A DNA stretch of 64,000 bases from a bacterium (GTDB taxonomy: Bacteria; Vulcanimicrobiota; Vulcanimicrobiia; Eremiobacterales; Eremiobacteraceae), in the NCBI GenBank assembly GCA_902812405.1, contig CADDZI010000004.1:21100-85099 (forward strand). The letters are read 5' to 3'. Made by a program: the position numbers and the translations under genes. Positions 25,223 through 33,988 of the stretch are shown one piece after another (within the stretch, counting starts at the first letter, position 1; each line of letters begins with the position of its first letter). The notes under the pieces are model-generated. The model saw nothing but the letters and a program-made list of their open reading frames with translations. It made no database searches and was not told the DNA's origin.

Positions 25223-25391
25223 GTGGTGCGGGCGGCGATTGCCCCAGGCAGAAACCGCACGGCTCCATGCCGACTTCCTGTGCCTGGCCTTCGCTCAGCG
25301 TCAGCAGGGGGCCCCGCTCGGCCAGCTCCCGGTGGCACTGGCTGCCCGGTGCGTGGTAGACACGCTCTCCCAGAATGCACACGACGTCCAT
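25203..25391 (-). CDS. Small Cys/His protein resembling Ada-type metal-binding domain
   Basis: A 62-residue protein, VCILGERVYHAPGSQCHREL ... LLTLSEGQAQEVGMEPCGFC. The order 'VYH-x-P-x-C ... FxSEGEA-x-x-G-x-x-PCxxC' matches the Ada-like zinc-binding domain found at the ends of secreted nucleases and in small stand-alone proteins. It probably binds one zinc. It is convergent with the thioesterase and divergent from the STAS gene. It could also be misread as a shadow, but the Cys/His pattern is specific. Confidence 0.6.
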   Translation of the reverse strand: MDVVCILGERVYHAPGSQCHRELAERGPLLTLSEGQAQEVGMEPCGFCLGQSPPAPPNRQSG

Positions 25392-25528
25392 TGTCGCAGG
25401 CTTCCCCGCCCGAAGCAGGCTGGCCTGGCCGGGCGGGGAACCCGCCGGGGCCGGCTTGCGTTTACGCCGATGGGCACGCCTGCGCGCGGCGGCTCGAAAC
25501 GGCCGATAAACCACAACGGGGTATCAAG

Positions 25529-25888
25529 ATGATCTTGCAAACGCTCCCAGCTGCGCTTGCGCACTGGCATCTGTTCAAAATCCAAGGTCAGCTGGACGTC
25601 GCATCCGCACCCGCCGTGCGAACGGCTCTGGCGCACGCCGCGAGGATGGACGACGCCCATCTTCTCATCGACCTGGAAGACCTCGTTTCCGTGGATGATA
25701 TTGGCATCCGTACGCTCGCCGAGGCGACAAAAGAGCTGCAGGCGCGGCGTCCGGCATGTCGCGTTGCGTTTGTCGCACCGCCCGACGTCGCCGAACGCCT
25801 GGTCGCGGCCGGGATACCCAACGACGCCGTCTACGACAACGGGCAACGCGCTCTGCAGGCGCTGGGCGCCGGCCAAGCCGCCGCCTAG
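25529..25888 (+). CDS. STAS-domain protein (anti-sigma antagonist-like)
   Basis: A 119-residue single STAS domain: strand HLFKIQGQLDVASA, the central LLIDLEDLVSVDDIGIRTL, and a C-terminal helix. In anti-sigma antagonists the loop after the second strand has a phosphorylatable Ser in DSSG; here it reads VDDIG, with Asp at the usual Ser site. It therefore may act as a constitutive or unphosphorylated binder. There is no adjacent anti-sigma kinase. A second STAS protein (49633-50019) keeps the DSSG motif. Confidence 0.8.
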   Translation: MILQTLPAALAHWHLFKIQGQLDVASAPAVRTALAHAARMDDAHLLIDLEDLVSVDDIGIRTLAEATKELQARRPACRVAFVAPPDVAERLVAAGIPNDAVYDNGQRALQALGAGQAAA

Positions 25889-25983
25889 CGCGGCCACCGC
25901 GCTCGGGCTGTGCTTCAGGTCGCCGTTGCTCGCGCCGCCGTGAGCAGGCCGCGCAAACAGAGTGCAGAAGGAGACTCGTCAGC

Positions 25984-26214
25984 ATGAAGGACGTACCATC
26001 GCCCCGCTCCTTTGGCGATATCGATCATCTCTTGCAGCGCGTGGGCAACAAGTACTTGCTCGTCAATGCAGCCCGGGTGCGCGCCCAGCAACTTGTCAAC
26101 CACGACGAGCCGGCGATCGAAGGCGCCAACCCCGAGAAGGCCGTGACGACGGCCTTCCAGGAGATCGCTGCGGGCAAGCTCTCCATCCAGCTCGACGACA
26201 CGCGCGGCCGCTAA
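25984..26214 (+). CDS. rpoZ: DNA-directed RNA polymerase omega subunit
   Basis: A 76-residue omega subunit, which helps assemble and stabilise beta-prime in RNA polymerase. The signature NKYLLVNAARVRAQQLV is followed by KAVTTAFQEIAAGKLSI, the conserved helices of the family. An AAGGAG ribosome site lies ten bases before ATG 25984. In many genomes rpoZ follows gmk; that context is absent here, and the gene lies 95 bp after the STAS gene on the same strand. Confidence 0.9.
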   Translation: MKDVPSPRSFGDIDHLLQRVGNKYLLVNAARVRAQQLVNHDEPAIEGANPEKAVTTAFQEIAAGKLSIQLDDTRGR

Positions 26215-26285
26215 AGCGCCCCAATCCCGGACGGGTGCGAGAGGCCGGCTACCGGGGAGAGGCGCTAGCGAGGTGTCCCTACCTG

Positions 26286-26313
26286 CGCCGCGCCACCCGG
26301 CGGCTTTTTACTC
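26286..26313 (+). terminator. Probable terminator after rpoZ
   Basis: CGCCG at 26286-26290 pairs with CGGCG at 26298-26302 around a seven-base loop, followed by GCTTTTTA. It is 70 bp after the rpoZ stop and overlaps the end of the convergent queD gene. The stem is short. Confidence 0.5.
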
Positions 26314-26670
26314 TTTACACCAGCGGGCGCACGACCGCGGCGTTTCGTGAACGACGACTTCGTCGATGGAGACGCGCGGACCGACGGCCGCCTCCAGTTT
26401 GCGGGCTAAGACGAGAGCGATGTTCTCGGCGGTGGTGGGAAGATCGGCGACTCGGAACTCCGGCCGTTGGTTCAAATCGCAGTGATCGAATTCTTCCACC
26501 ACGCGCCGCACCGCGTCGAAGTCCACGACCATGCCGTGCTCGAGCTCGGCTGCGGAAGCCGTGACTTCGACAACGTAGTGGTGACCGTGCGGCCGCGTGC
26601 ATGGTGAGGCGTACGGCAGACGCAGCTGATGCGCGGCGTCGAAGTGACAACGCAGCGAGACGGAGATCAC
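26308..26670 (-). CDS. queD: 6-carboxy-5,6,7,8-tetrahydropterin synthase
   Basis: QueD converts 7,8-dihydroneopterin triphosphate to carboxytetrahydropterin, the step before QueE in queuosine precursor synthesis. The 120 residues carry the zinc histidines (HFDAAHQL and RPHGHHY), a Cys just before the second pair (PCTRPHGHHY) in the expected catalytic position, the dimer segment VDFDAVRRVVEEFDHCDLN, and a late Glu in VVVHETP. The GTG start at 26670 overlaps the queE stop codon (GTGA), so it is the second gene of a queE-queD operon; the frame stays open upstream but that would lie inside queE. Confidence 0.9.
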   Translation of the reverse strand: MISVSLRCHFDAAHQLRLPYASPCTRPHGHHYVVEVTASAAELEHGMVVDFDAVRRVVEEFDHCDLNQRPEFRVADLPTTAENIALVLARKLEAAVGPRVSIDEVVVHETPRSCARWCKE

Positions 26671-27353
26671 CGGCCCGGCACCCCGTTCCACAAAAGGTAG
26701 TGCAGCTGCGGTAGAATGCGCACGTCGTAGGCTTTCCAAAAGCCATCCCCCACCACCCTCTCCGTCAGGCCGGTCAAGTAGCGCAGGTACTCCAAGCCGC
26801 GGCCGGCCCGACCGCTCTCGGGTTGCAGGATGATGGGTGTCCGGGGAGGCAGCGACCGATCCAACGTCGTCACAAGCGCCCGCACCTCGTCGAGATCGCG
26901 ATCGTCGGCGATGATGAATTTCAGCTGCAAGCGGCCGGCAGCCGTCGCGAAGAACTTACGCAAGACGGCGGGCTTGGGCGTGTAGCCGGATGATCCCACT
27001 TTCGGACTGATCGAGAAAAGCGAGACTTCGGGAAGGTCGGCAAAGATCGTACCGCTCGTCTCCACCGTGATGTGCTTGCCTTCCAGGGCCGCCACCAAGC
27101 CCGTGAGATCCTGGATGAGGGGCTCGCCGCCCGTAATGACGACGTGCCGGCACGAGCCGACCCAGGCCGCAATCTCGGCCGGGCTCATCGTATGCCCCGC
27201 AGTCCCCTCCAGGGCATATGGGGTATCGCACCACGTACAGCGCAGCGGGCAGCCGTCCAGGCGGATGAAGGCCGACGGCATACCGATGAGTCCGCCTTCT
27301 CCCTGGATGGAAATGAACAACTCGTTGACGGCCAAGCTGTGCGGTGATGACAT
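26667..27353 (-). CDS. queE: 7-carboxy-7-deazaguanine synthase (radical SAM)
   Basis: QueE makes 7-carboxy-7-deazaguanine from carboxytetrahydropterin. The 228 residues start with LAVNELFISIQGEGGLIGMP and hold the cluster motif CPLRCTWC (Cx3Cx2C), the SAM-contact block VVITGGEPLIQ, and VETSGTI and SISPKVGSS downstream. The start is ATG 27353, consistent with family length; a GTG six codons upstream (GTGAAAAAG) would also work. queE and queD lie together, while queC and queF are not in the window. The gene is divergent from the EF-G-like gene. Confidence 0.9.
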   Translation of the reverse strand: MSSPHSLAVNELFISIQGEGGLIGMPSAFIRLDGCPLRCTWCDTPYALEGTAGHTMSPAEIAAWVGSCRHVVITGGEPLIQDLTGLVAALEGKHITVETSGTIFADLPEVSLFSISPKVGSSGYTPKPAVLRKFFATAAGRLQLKFIIADDRDLDEVRALVTTLDRSLPPRTPIILQPESGRAGRGLEYLRYLTGLTERVVGDGFWKAYDVRILPQLHYLLWNGVPGR

Positions 27354-27465
27354 CACGATGCTCTTTTTCACGTTACCGCCGGCCGCTCCCGCCGCTGCGG
27401 ACAGGGCTACAAGAGGCATGCCTGCTTTTGCGTCGAATGCGCCACTCCCCTGAGCGGAGGTAGGG

Positions 27466-29526
27466 ATGGCTGCAGCACAAGCCCAGGGCATTCGGAACGT
27501 TGCCTTCGTGGGCCCCCACCATAGCGGCAAGACGACGCTCATCGAAGCGCTCCTCCATCACGCGCACGCCATTGTGCGGCGCGGATCGGTCGTTGACGGA
27601 ACGGCGACCACCGACCACGATCCGGAGTCGCACGCGCACCAGATGTCGGTGACCCCGTCGTTTGCCTACCTCGAGGCGGACGGAGTCCGGGTCAACATCA
27701 TCGACTGTCCGGGTGCGGTCGACTTCATCGAAGAGACGAAGCTGGCGCTTTTGGGGGCGGATGCCGCGGTCGTTGTCGTGGAAGCTGATCCCAATCGCTT
27801 GCCGCAGGTGGAGGTTGTGGCAGACTTCCTCGACGCGCGGGCCATGCCTCACCTGTTCGTCGTCAACCGTCTGGATCGGCCGGGGGCCGACTTCGCCGGC
27901 ACCTACGCCGCGTTGCGCCGCCGCTTCGGCAACCACGTCGTCGCGGAGCACGCCCCCATCGGGCAGGGCGAATCGCTCTCCGGCTTCATCGACGTCGTAC
28001 ACCTCAAGGCATATGCCTACACCGACGGAGGGTCCACGCCGACCGCTCTGCCCGAACACGCGGCGGACAAGAGCCGGGAAGAACTCTTGGAGGCCTTGGC
28101 CGACTTCGACGATCACCTCATGGAGGAAATCCTGGAGGGCAAAGAGCCTTCGCAGGACGAGGTCGAACGCGACCTCACGGCGGACGTCAGCAGCGATAAG
28201 ATCGTGCCGGTCCTCGTGGCGAGCGGGATACGCGGCTGGGGCGTGGCGGAGCTGTTGGCATGTATCCTGCGACAATTGCCGGACGCCACGACGCTTTCCA
28301 GGCCGGATGCGACCGGACGCCTCATCGAGCCCGATCCGCGCGGCCCCGTGGTGGCGCAAGTCTGCAAAACCTTCGTTCATCCGCAAAGCGGCAAACTCTC
28401 CATCGCGCGTGTCTTTTCCGGCACGCTGACTCCCGACACCCAACTGGTCAACGTTAACCGCGACGTCAAGGAGCGTCCGGGAGGCTTGTACGCCTTGCAG
28501 GGCAAGAACCAGTCCGCGATTGCCTCGGCGGGTCCCGGCAACCTCGTCGCCATCGCGCGGCTAGATACGACGGTGACCGGAGACACGTTGTGTTCAAACG
28601 GCCATCGCGCCGTCATGCCCGTTCACGCCCTGCCCAAACCGGCCTTCGCGCTGGCCATCCGTCCGCACGACCGCGCCGACGAGGCCAAGCTCTCTCAGCT
28701 GCTCGTGCGCATGCGCGAGGAAGACCCGACGCTTCAGGTAGAGCGCGCCGAGTTCACCGACGAGCTCCTCCTGCGCGGCTACGGGGAAATGCACCTCATC
28801 GTGACCGTCGAGCGCCTGCAACGCAAATACAACGTCAAGCTCGATACCCAGTTGCCGGCGGTTCCCTACCGCGAGACCATCACCGGGAAGACGCAACAGC
28901 AGGGCCGCTACAAGCACCAAACCGGCGGCCACGGCATGTTCGGCGACGTCCATCTCGAGATCGAGCCGCTGCCGCGAGGGGCCGGCTTTAAGTTCGACGA
29001 GCGGATCGTGGGCGGCGTCGTCCCCAAGCAGTTCTTTCCGGGCGTCGAGAAGGGCGTCAAAGAAGCCTTGGAGCGCGGGCCGCTGGCCGGTTTTCCGGTC
29101 GTTGACGTCCACGTGACGTTGTACGACGGTTCGTACCATAGCGTCGACTCCAACGAGATGTCCTTCAAGCTGGCCGCCGCGTTGGCCATGCGCGAGGGGT
29201 TGCCGAAGTGCCACCCCGTGCTGCTCGAACCGATCTCGCGCGTCTGGGTGACGGTACCCAGCGCCTACACGAGTACCGTGCTGCAGCAATTGAGCGGTCA
29301 TCGCGGGCAGATCCTCAGTTACGGTCCGAGCGACGAGCGCAAGGGCGCGGACATCATCCAGGCCCTCGTGCCGCAAGCCGAACTGGGCCGCTACCTCACC
29401 GAGCTGCGTACCGCGACGCAAGGTCTGGGCTACTTCACCGCGGAGCACGACCACTTCGAGTTCGCGCCGCCCAAAGTCGTGCAAAGCGTCACCGCCGAAC
29501 GCAAGGAGGCGGCCGCCGCCAAGTGA
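27466..29526 (+). CDS. Elongation factor G-like translational GTPase
   Basis: A 686-residue EF-G homologue with all five domains: GTPase (G1 GPHHSGKTT about 16-24; G3 DCPG; G4 NRLD in place of NKxD), domain II (KTFVHPQSGKLSIARVFSG), domain III, domain IV (QTGGHGMFGDVHLEIEPL) and domain V (VTVPSAYTSTVLQQLSGHRG). The divergent G1 and G4, the TTDHDPESHAHQMSV switch I region and the QSGKLS domain II are features of the FusA2-type group, which lacks a settled role. Canonical EF-G is expected elsewhere. It stands alone; the aminopeptidase starts 44 bp downstream. Confidence 0.88.
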   Translation: MAAAQAQGIRNVAFVGPHHSGKTTLIEALLHHAHAIVRRGSVVDGTATTDHDPESHAHQMSVTPSFAYLEADGVRVNIIDCPGAVDFIEETKLALLGADAAVVVVEADPNRLPQVEVVADFLDARAMPHLFVVNRLDRPGADFAGTYAALRRRFGNHVVAEHAPIGQGESLSGFIDVVHLKAYAYTDGGSTPTALPEHAADKSREELLEALADFDDHLMEEILEGKEPSQDEVERDLTADVSSDKIVPVLVASGIRGWGVAELLACILRQLPDATTLSRPDATGRLIEPDPRGPVVAQVCKTFVHPQSGKLSIARVFSGTLTPDTQLVNVNRDVKERPGGLYALQGKNQSAIASAGPGNLVAIARLDTTVTGDTLCSNGHRAVMPVHALPKPAFALAIRPHDRADEAKLSQLLVRMREEDPTLQVERAEFTDELLLRGYGEMHLIVTVERLQRKYNVKLDTQLPAVPYRETITGKTQQQGRYKHQTGGHGMFGDVHLEIEPLPRGAGFKFDERIVGGVVPKQFFPGVEKGVKEALERGPLAGFPVVDVHVTLYDGSYHSVDSNEMSFKLAAALAMREGLPKCHPVLLEPISRVWVTVPSAYTSTVLQQLSGHRGQILSYGPSDERKGADIIQALVPQAELGRYLTELRTATQGLGYFTAEHDHFEFAPPKVVQSVTAERKEAAAAK

Positions 29527-29570
29527 CCGCAGGCCCGTAGCCTTGCCGAGTCCGCCGTCAAAGGAGTCGT

Positions 29571-32114
29571 ATGAACGAAGCGTACTGCCGCCGTGCTGCG
29601 GCGCTGCTCGGCGCCTGTCATGCGCGCCGTCCATTTGCCCCGCCCGGCGCGGGTCCGCGCTACGCCCCGGATCGCCCGGCCGCGGTCGAGCACATCGCAC
29701 TGGAGTTGCGTTTCGATTTCCAGACGCACGTGCTCTTCGGCCGGTGCCGCACGGTCTTTCGCGCGGTTGGGTCGACTCTCCATGAGTTGGAGATGGACGC
29801 CGGGCGCCTTGCCGTGCGTGCGGTTCGCTCCGATCGCGGCGCGAAGCTCGCCTTTACACTGACCGGCGGCAAGCTACACATCACCTTGGACCGGCCGCTG
29901 GCTGCGGGCGCGAGTTCGGCCGTCATCATCGACTACGAAGCCCGCGAACCGCGTCAGGGTATCTACTTCATCGGTCCGGATTCCGGCTATCCCACAAAGC
30001 CCGTCCAGGTCTGGACGCAAGGCCAGGATGAGGACGCCCACTACTGGTTCCCGTGCATCGACTATCCCAACGCCAAGGCCACGACCGAAGTCGTCGCCAC
30101 GGTGCCCGCGTCGTTCTTCGTTCTCAGCAACGGCGCGCTCGTGAAGACAACCAAGAACGCCAAGGCCAAGACCGTCACCTACCACTGGAAGATGGAACAG
30201 CCCCACGCCACGTACCTCGTCTCCGTCGTGGCCGGCAAGTTCGTCGGCCACACGGACATCCTGGACGGCCTGCCTGTATCGTACTACGTCGAGCCACAAC
30301 GCGCGGCGGACGGTGCCCGCTCCTTTGCTAAGACGCCTCGCATGCTGCGCTTCTTCAACGAGAAGATCGGCGTGACGTACCCCTATGCGAAGTATGCCCA
30401 GATTGCGGTACGCGACTTCATCTTCGGCGGCATGGAGAATACGACCGCAACGACCCTCACCGACGCCACCCTACACGACGCACGCGCTCATCTGGATTAC
30501 TCAAGCGACGGCCTGGTGGCGCACGAGCTGGCGCACCAGTGGTTCGGGGACTTGGTGACGTGCAAGGACTGGTCGCATGCCTGGCTCAACGAGGGGTTTG
30601 CAACCTACTGCGATGCGCTCTTCAAAGAGCACGATCTGGGGCGGGATGAGTTCGACTACTACAGGCTGCAGCTGGAGGGCCGGTACCTCGACGAGGACAG
30701 CCGCCGCTACCGCCGGCCCATCGTCACCAACGTCTACGCCGAGCCGATCGACCTCTTCGATCGCCACCTCTACGAAAAGGCAGCCTGCGTTCTGCACATG
30801 ATTCGCCGCCGGCTGGGCGACGAGGTGTTTTGGCAGGCCGTGCGGCGCTACGTTTCGGATCATGCCTTCGGGGTTGTGGAAACGGTTGACCTCGTGCGTG
30901 CCATCGAGCACGTCAGCGGACGTAACCTGCAGCCGTTTTTCGACCAGTGGGTGTACCGCGGCGGTCATCCGGAATTCCGCGTTCACTACACGTGGGATGC
31001 ACAGCGCGAGGCTGCTGTCGTGCGCGTCCGGCAGGTGCAGGACACATCCGACGGCACGCCGGTCTTTGCGACACCCGTCGAGCTACTCTTCGCAAGCGGC
31101 AAAACCTCCACACAGGTTGGCGTGCACATCGAGGATGCGGACCATACCTTCACCATCCAGCTGCCGCGCCGGCCCGAGGTGTTCGCCTTCGATCCGCAGG
31201 GCGACGTTCTCAAGACCGTTTCCCTGGAGGTGCCCGAGGAAATGCTCGTGCGCCAGGCGCTCGGGTTGCCGTACGTGCGCGGGCGCATCGACGCAATTCG
31301 GGCTTTGGGGAAAGCGCAGTCTGCGGAGGCGGACCAGGCTCTGGCGGGCGTGCTGGCCTCGCGCGCCTTCTGGGGCGTGCGGGCGGAAGCGGCCGCGGCT
31401 CTGGGCGCCAGCCGCAGTACGCGCGCCTTCCTGGCGCTGCGCGACGCCCGGGATGACGACCACCCCAAAGTGCGCCGGGCCGTGGCACGCGCGCTCGGCG
31501 AGTTTCACACCGATGAAGCTTGCGCCGCACTGGCGCCCATGCTGCGCCGGGATGCATCCTACTTCGTGGAAGCCGAGGCCGCCCACGCGATCGGCAAGAC
31601 ACGATCGCGCAAGGCGTTTGCGCTTCTGGAGCGTGCCTTGGATAAACCGTCTTTCAATGAAGTGATTCGCGGCGGTGCCCTGCGCGGGCTGGCGGAGCTG
31701 GGCGACGAGCGCGCGTTGCCGCTCCTGCTTGCCTGGACCGCGTACGGCAAGCCGTCTCCGGCGCGGGAGGCGGCGGTTGAGGCGCTCGGCAAGCTGGGGC
31801 ACCTGGACCGGCGTGCCCGCCGACGGCTGGTCGACCTTCTCGACGACAAAGACTTCTACGTTCGGCGCGCCGCCATCGGCGCCGTGCGCGAGCTACGCGA
31901 GAGCGAAGCGGTCGCGGTACTCGAGAGGCTGGCCTCCGAAGATATTGACGGGCGCCTCAAGAGTGAGGCGGCCGCGGCGGCACGCGCCATCCTGGAAGCC
32001 GCGGAGAAGCCGGCCGAGGTTGCGGCCCTGCGCGAAGAGATCGAACGCTTGCGGGAAACGACCCGCAGCCTGCGCGACCGCCTGGAACGTCTGGAAGCCG
32101 CCCGGCGCGGCTAA
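29571..32114 (+). CDS. M1-family zinc aminopeptidase with C-terminal HEAT repeats
   Basis: An 847-residue protease. An N-terminal beta-saddle (about 30-230) precedes the M1 catalytic domain with the exopeptidase motif FGGMEN, the zinc motif HELAHQ (His318, Glu319, His322) and the third ligand in WLNEGFATY. After residue about 560 come HEAT-type helical repeats (LGKAQSAEADQALAGVLAS; AVARALGEFHTDEACAALAP; AIGAVRELRESEAVAVLERL), and the last 40 residues form a coiled coil (EEIERLRETTRSLRDRLERL). No signal peptide is seen, so it is probably cytosolic. The HEAT domain may replace the usual M1 C-terminal helical domain, with the coiled coil for oligomerisation. It likely removes N-terminal residues from peptides. 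Confidence 0.88.
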   Translation: MNEAYCRRAAALLGACHARRPFAPPGAGPRYAPDRPAAVEHIALELRFDFQTHVLFGRCRTVFRAVGSTLHELEMDAGRLAVRAVRSDRGAKLAFTLTGGKLHITLDRPLAAGASSAVIIDYEAREPRQGIYFIGPDSGYPTKPVQVWTQGQDEDAHYWFPCIDYPNAKATTEVVATVPASFFVLSNGALVKTTKNAKAKTVTYHWKMEQPHATYLVSVVAGKFVGHTDILDGLPVSYYVEPQRAADGARSFAKTPRMLRFFNEKIGVTYPYAKYAQIAVRDFIFGGMENTTATTLTDATLHDARAHLDYSSDGLVAHELAHQWFGDLVTCKDWSHAWLNEGFATYCDALFKEHDLGRDEFDYYRLQLEGRYLDEDSRRYRRPIVTNVYAEPIDLFDRHLYEKAACVLHMIRRRLGDEVFWQAVRRYVSDHAFGVVETVDLVRAIEHVSGRNLQPFFDQWVYRGGHPEFRVHYTWDAQREAAVVRVRQVQDTSDGTPVFATPVELLFASGKTSTQVGVHIEDADHTFTIQLPRRPEVFAFDPQGDVLKTVSLEVPEEMLVRQALGLPYVRGRIDAIRALGKAQSAEADQALAGVLASRAFWGVRAEAAAALGASRSTRAFLALRDARDDDHPKVRRAVARALGEFHTDEACAALAPMLRRDASYFVEAEAAHAIGKTRSRKAFALLERALDKPSFNEVIRGGALRGLAELGDERALPLLLAWTAYGKPSPAREAAVEALGKLGHLDRRARRRLVDLLDDKDFYVRRAAIGAVRELRESEAVAVLERLASEDIDGRLKSEAAAAARAILEAAEKPAEVAALREEIERLRETTRSLRDRLERLEAARRG

Positions 32115-32118
32115 AGGG

Positions 32119-32160
32119 CGCCGCCCGCGCCTGCGCAGGCCGCACCTCTGGCGGGCGGCG
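32119..32160. terminator. Nested inverted repeat between convergent genes
   Basis: CGCCGCCCGC at 32119-32128 pairs perfectly with GCGGGCGGCG at 32151-32160, and a second palindrome (GCCTGCGCAGGC) lies inside. It fills the convergent gap between the aminopeptidase and the TOBE gene. It may serve as a bidirectional stop, but no T-run follows. Confidence 0.55.
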
Positions 32161-32172
32161 GGAAGAGGCGGT

Positions 32173-32379
32173 TTACGGCTTGGCCAGCATGACCGACGTC
32201 GATTTGATGAGTGCGGTCACCTCGTCGCCCGGATGCAGGTCGAGTTCAGCCACCGACTCCGCAGTGACGAGAGCAACCAGGTGATTGTCGCCAATGCGGA
32301 GGCTGACTTTGGCCATCAGCCCGTCGCTTTGGATATCCTGAACGACGCCCGGCAACTTGTTGCGTGCGCTAACCCGCAT
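32173..32379 (-). CDS. TOBE-domain molybdate/anion-binding (Mop-like) protein
   Basis: A 68-residue single TOBE/Mop domain: RNKLPGVVQDIQSDGLMAKV, then VTAESVAELDLHPGDEVTAL and IKSTSVMLAKP. Stand-alone molbindins of this size bind molybdate or tungstate as oligomers; in other proteins the domain is a sensor. The ATG start overlaps the 3' end of the PucR-type gene by 11 bp, so the two are co-translated, suggesting control linked to anion availability. No molybdate transporter is nearby. Confidence 0.85.
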   Translation of the reverse strand: MRVSARNKLPGVVQDIQSDGLMAKVSLRIGDNHLVALVTAESVAELDLHPGDEVTALIKSTSVMLAKP

Positions 32380-32758
32380 GCCGGGCCTCCGCGCGCTCGT
32401 GCATGGCGGTCGCTGCGAGCAGCGCCGCCATGACGTGCGGCTGATCGATGTCGAGCCGCAACAGAATGCGGATACGGTCCAGACGGTAGCGCACGCTGTT
32501 ACGGTGCAAAAAGAGCCGCTCGGCAGTTTTGTCGACGCGTCCCGCGCAGGCGTAGTACGCTGCCAGCGTCTGCACCAGATTGCTTCGCCGCTCGCGGTCT
32601 TCCCGCACCAGGGGGGCCAGCAGTGTGTCAGCCAGCTGCGCGGCGACCGGGTCGGCCGCCGCGATCTCGCACAGCCGAGCGACAAGCCGCGCACACGCAT
32701 CGCCGTGCAGGACTCGGGGCATGTCCACGTGGGCGCTTCCCTCCTTAGAATGTCGCAA
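32369..32758 (-). CDS. PucR-type helix-turn-helix regulator (HTH domain only)
   Basis: A 129-residue protein matching the C-terminal DNA-binding region of PucR/CdaR regulators: LVQTLAAYYACAGRVDKTAE and RLFLHRNSVRYRLDRI. The usual N-terminal sensor (GAF or PucR-associated) is absent. It may be a naturally short form or a truncated gene; the preceding Pro/Ala segment (ARLVARLCEIAAADPVAAQL) retains the family's typical linker. It overlaps the TOBE gene and, at its start, the end of the lipoprotein gene, so all three form one tight minus-strand operon. Confidence 0.8.
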   Translation of the reverse strand: MRHSKEGSAHVDMPRVLHGDACARLVARLCEIAAADPVAAQLADTLLAPLVREDRERRSNLVQTLAAYYACAGRVDKTAERLFLHRNSVRYRLDRIRILLRLDIDQPHVMAALLAATAMHERAEARHAG

Positions 32759-33881
32759 AGAGTACCAGATTACCGTTGGCGTCCAGCATGTAGATGTACG
32801 TTCCGTCGGTGTGCAGCGAGGTCACGGGGACGGCAAACGGAGCGCCGGCCGGGCTCGTCTGACCGTTGAAAGCGATCGTGATGCGCGAGATGAGAGCTCC
32901 CGGCTGTTGGCCTCCGGACGGGTTGCCGCCTGCATACCGTGCGATTTGGTAACTGCCCGAGCCCGGTGTCCCCAGAAGCCCGTAGAAGAGAGTGCTGCCG
33001 TCGCTGGCAATGTTGCCCGCCACCGACGGTGCCGGAAGGAAGACGAACGAATTGCGGGTGGCCGGCCCGGGCAGCGGCAGGGTCCAGGACGAGCCGTCTT
33101 TGTGGAACAGGACGTAGGTGCTGACGCTGGTCGCGGCAACGGAAACGGCGGCGTCGCGGGCGTAGAGACCTGCGCCGCCGTACGAGTACGAACCGCGAAC
33201 CGGGCTGCTCCCGTCCAGAGCGAAGGCTGCCCAGGACACCGTGTTGACCTGGTCGTCGCGGGCGACGAAAACGTGCAGGCTGTCTGCGGCGAGTGCCCGG
33301 ATCCCGCCCGTTCCCAAACCGTCTTGCATGCTGACCAGCGGCACGCAGGTGGCGATCGCCGGTGCAGGCGGCGGGCATTTGACAAGCTTGCCGCCGGCGT
33401 CGACAAACCAGTCCGCACCCGTACCGTCCACCGCGACGGCCTGGGGCTGATAGCCCGCGGGAAGAGTGTAGGAACCTGCGTTCGTCGTGCTCGAGGACAC
33501 CTCGCTGTAGGTGTAGGGGGGGCCGTGGTTGGCATTGAGAGCGCCGACCGCGCCCGGAACGCTGGGATCCAGCGCCAGGTCAAACGACTGAACTCCGATG
33601 CTGCCGACGAAGACGGGACTAACTAAAGAGACGCGTGGTCCCGGCGGCTGCCCGCCGTTGTGCCGGGTCAACGCGGCAATGCCGAACCCCAGGCCGACCG
33701 CGCCCAGCAAAAAGACCAGCGGCTGATACGCGGCCGGAATGCTGCTTTGCGGGTCCAGAGGTTTGGAGCAGCCGGCGAGTTGGGACAGCGCGAGAAGACA
33801 CGCAAGGCACAGCGCAAGGAGGCGACACGAGCCGCCAACGGTGCGCAACCCAGCGGCCCGGTGAGACCGAGCGGTGCTCAT
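32745..33881 (-). CDS. Propeller-like secreted lipoprotein of unknown function
   Basis: A 378-residue predicted lipoprotein with a basic N-terminus, hydrophobic core and lipobox LAGC (about Cys38), then a second hydrophobic stretch (about 55-72, LVFLLGAVGLGFGIAAL). The rest is beta-rich with recurring V-x-V-D-G-T-G-x-x-W and D-G-S-T/S-L-F-Y-type units (VAVDGTGADWFVDAGG, ASDGSTLFYGLLG, HTDGTYIYMLDANG), suggesting a beta propeller. No catalytic motif is seen. Last in its strand are the regulator and TOBE genes; upstream the E1-alpha gene is divergent. Confidence 0.8.
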   Translation of the reverse strand: MSTARSHRAAGLRTVGGSCRLLALCLACLLALSQLAGCSKPLDPQSSIPAAYQPLVFLLGAVGLGFGIAALTRHNGGQPPGPRVSLVSPVFVGSIGVQSFDLALDPSVPGAVGALNANHGPPYTYSEVSSSTTNAGSYTLPAGYQPQAVAVDGTGADWFVDAGGKLVKCPPPAPAIATCVPLVSMQDGLGTGGIRALAADSLHVFVARDDQVNTVSWAAFALDGSSPVRGSYSYGGAGLYARDAAVSVAATSVSTYVLFHKDGSSWTLPLPGPATRNSFVFLPAPSVAGNIASDGSTLFYGLLGTPGSGSYQIARYAGGNPSGGQQPGALISRITIAFNGQTSPAGAPFAVPVTSLHTDGTYIYMLDANGNLVLFATF

Positions 33882-33988
33882 GCGGGCAGGTACGATATCC
33901 GTCTGGGAAAACCCCGCCGCGCCAGCCCCTTGGGCAAGAGACTCAGCGGGAAGAAGACTCGCGGCGGGGGGCGTCTAACGAGCGCCTC

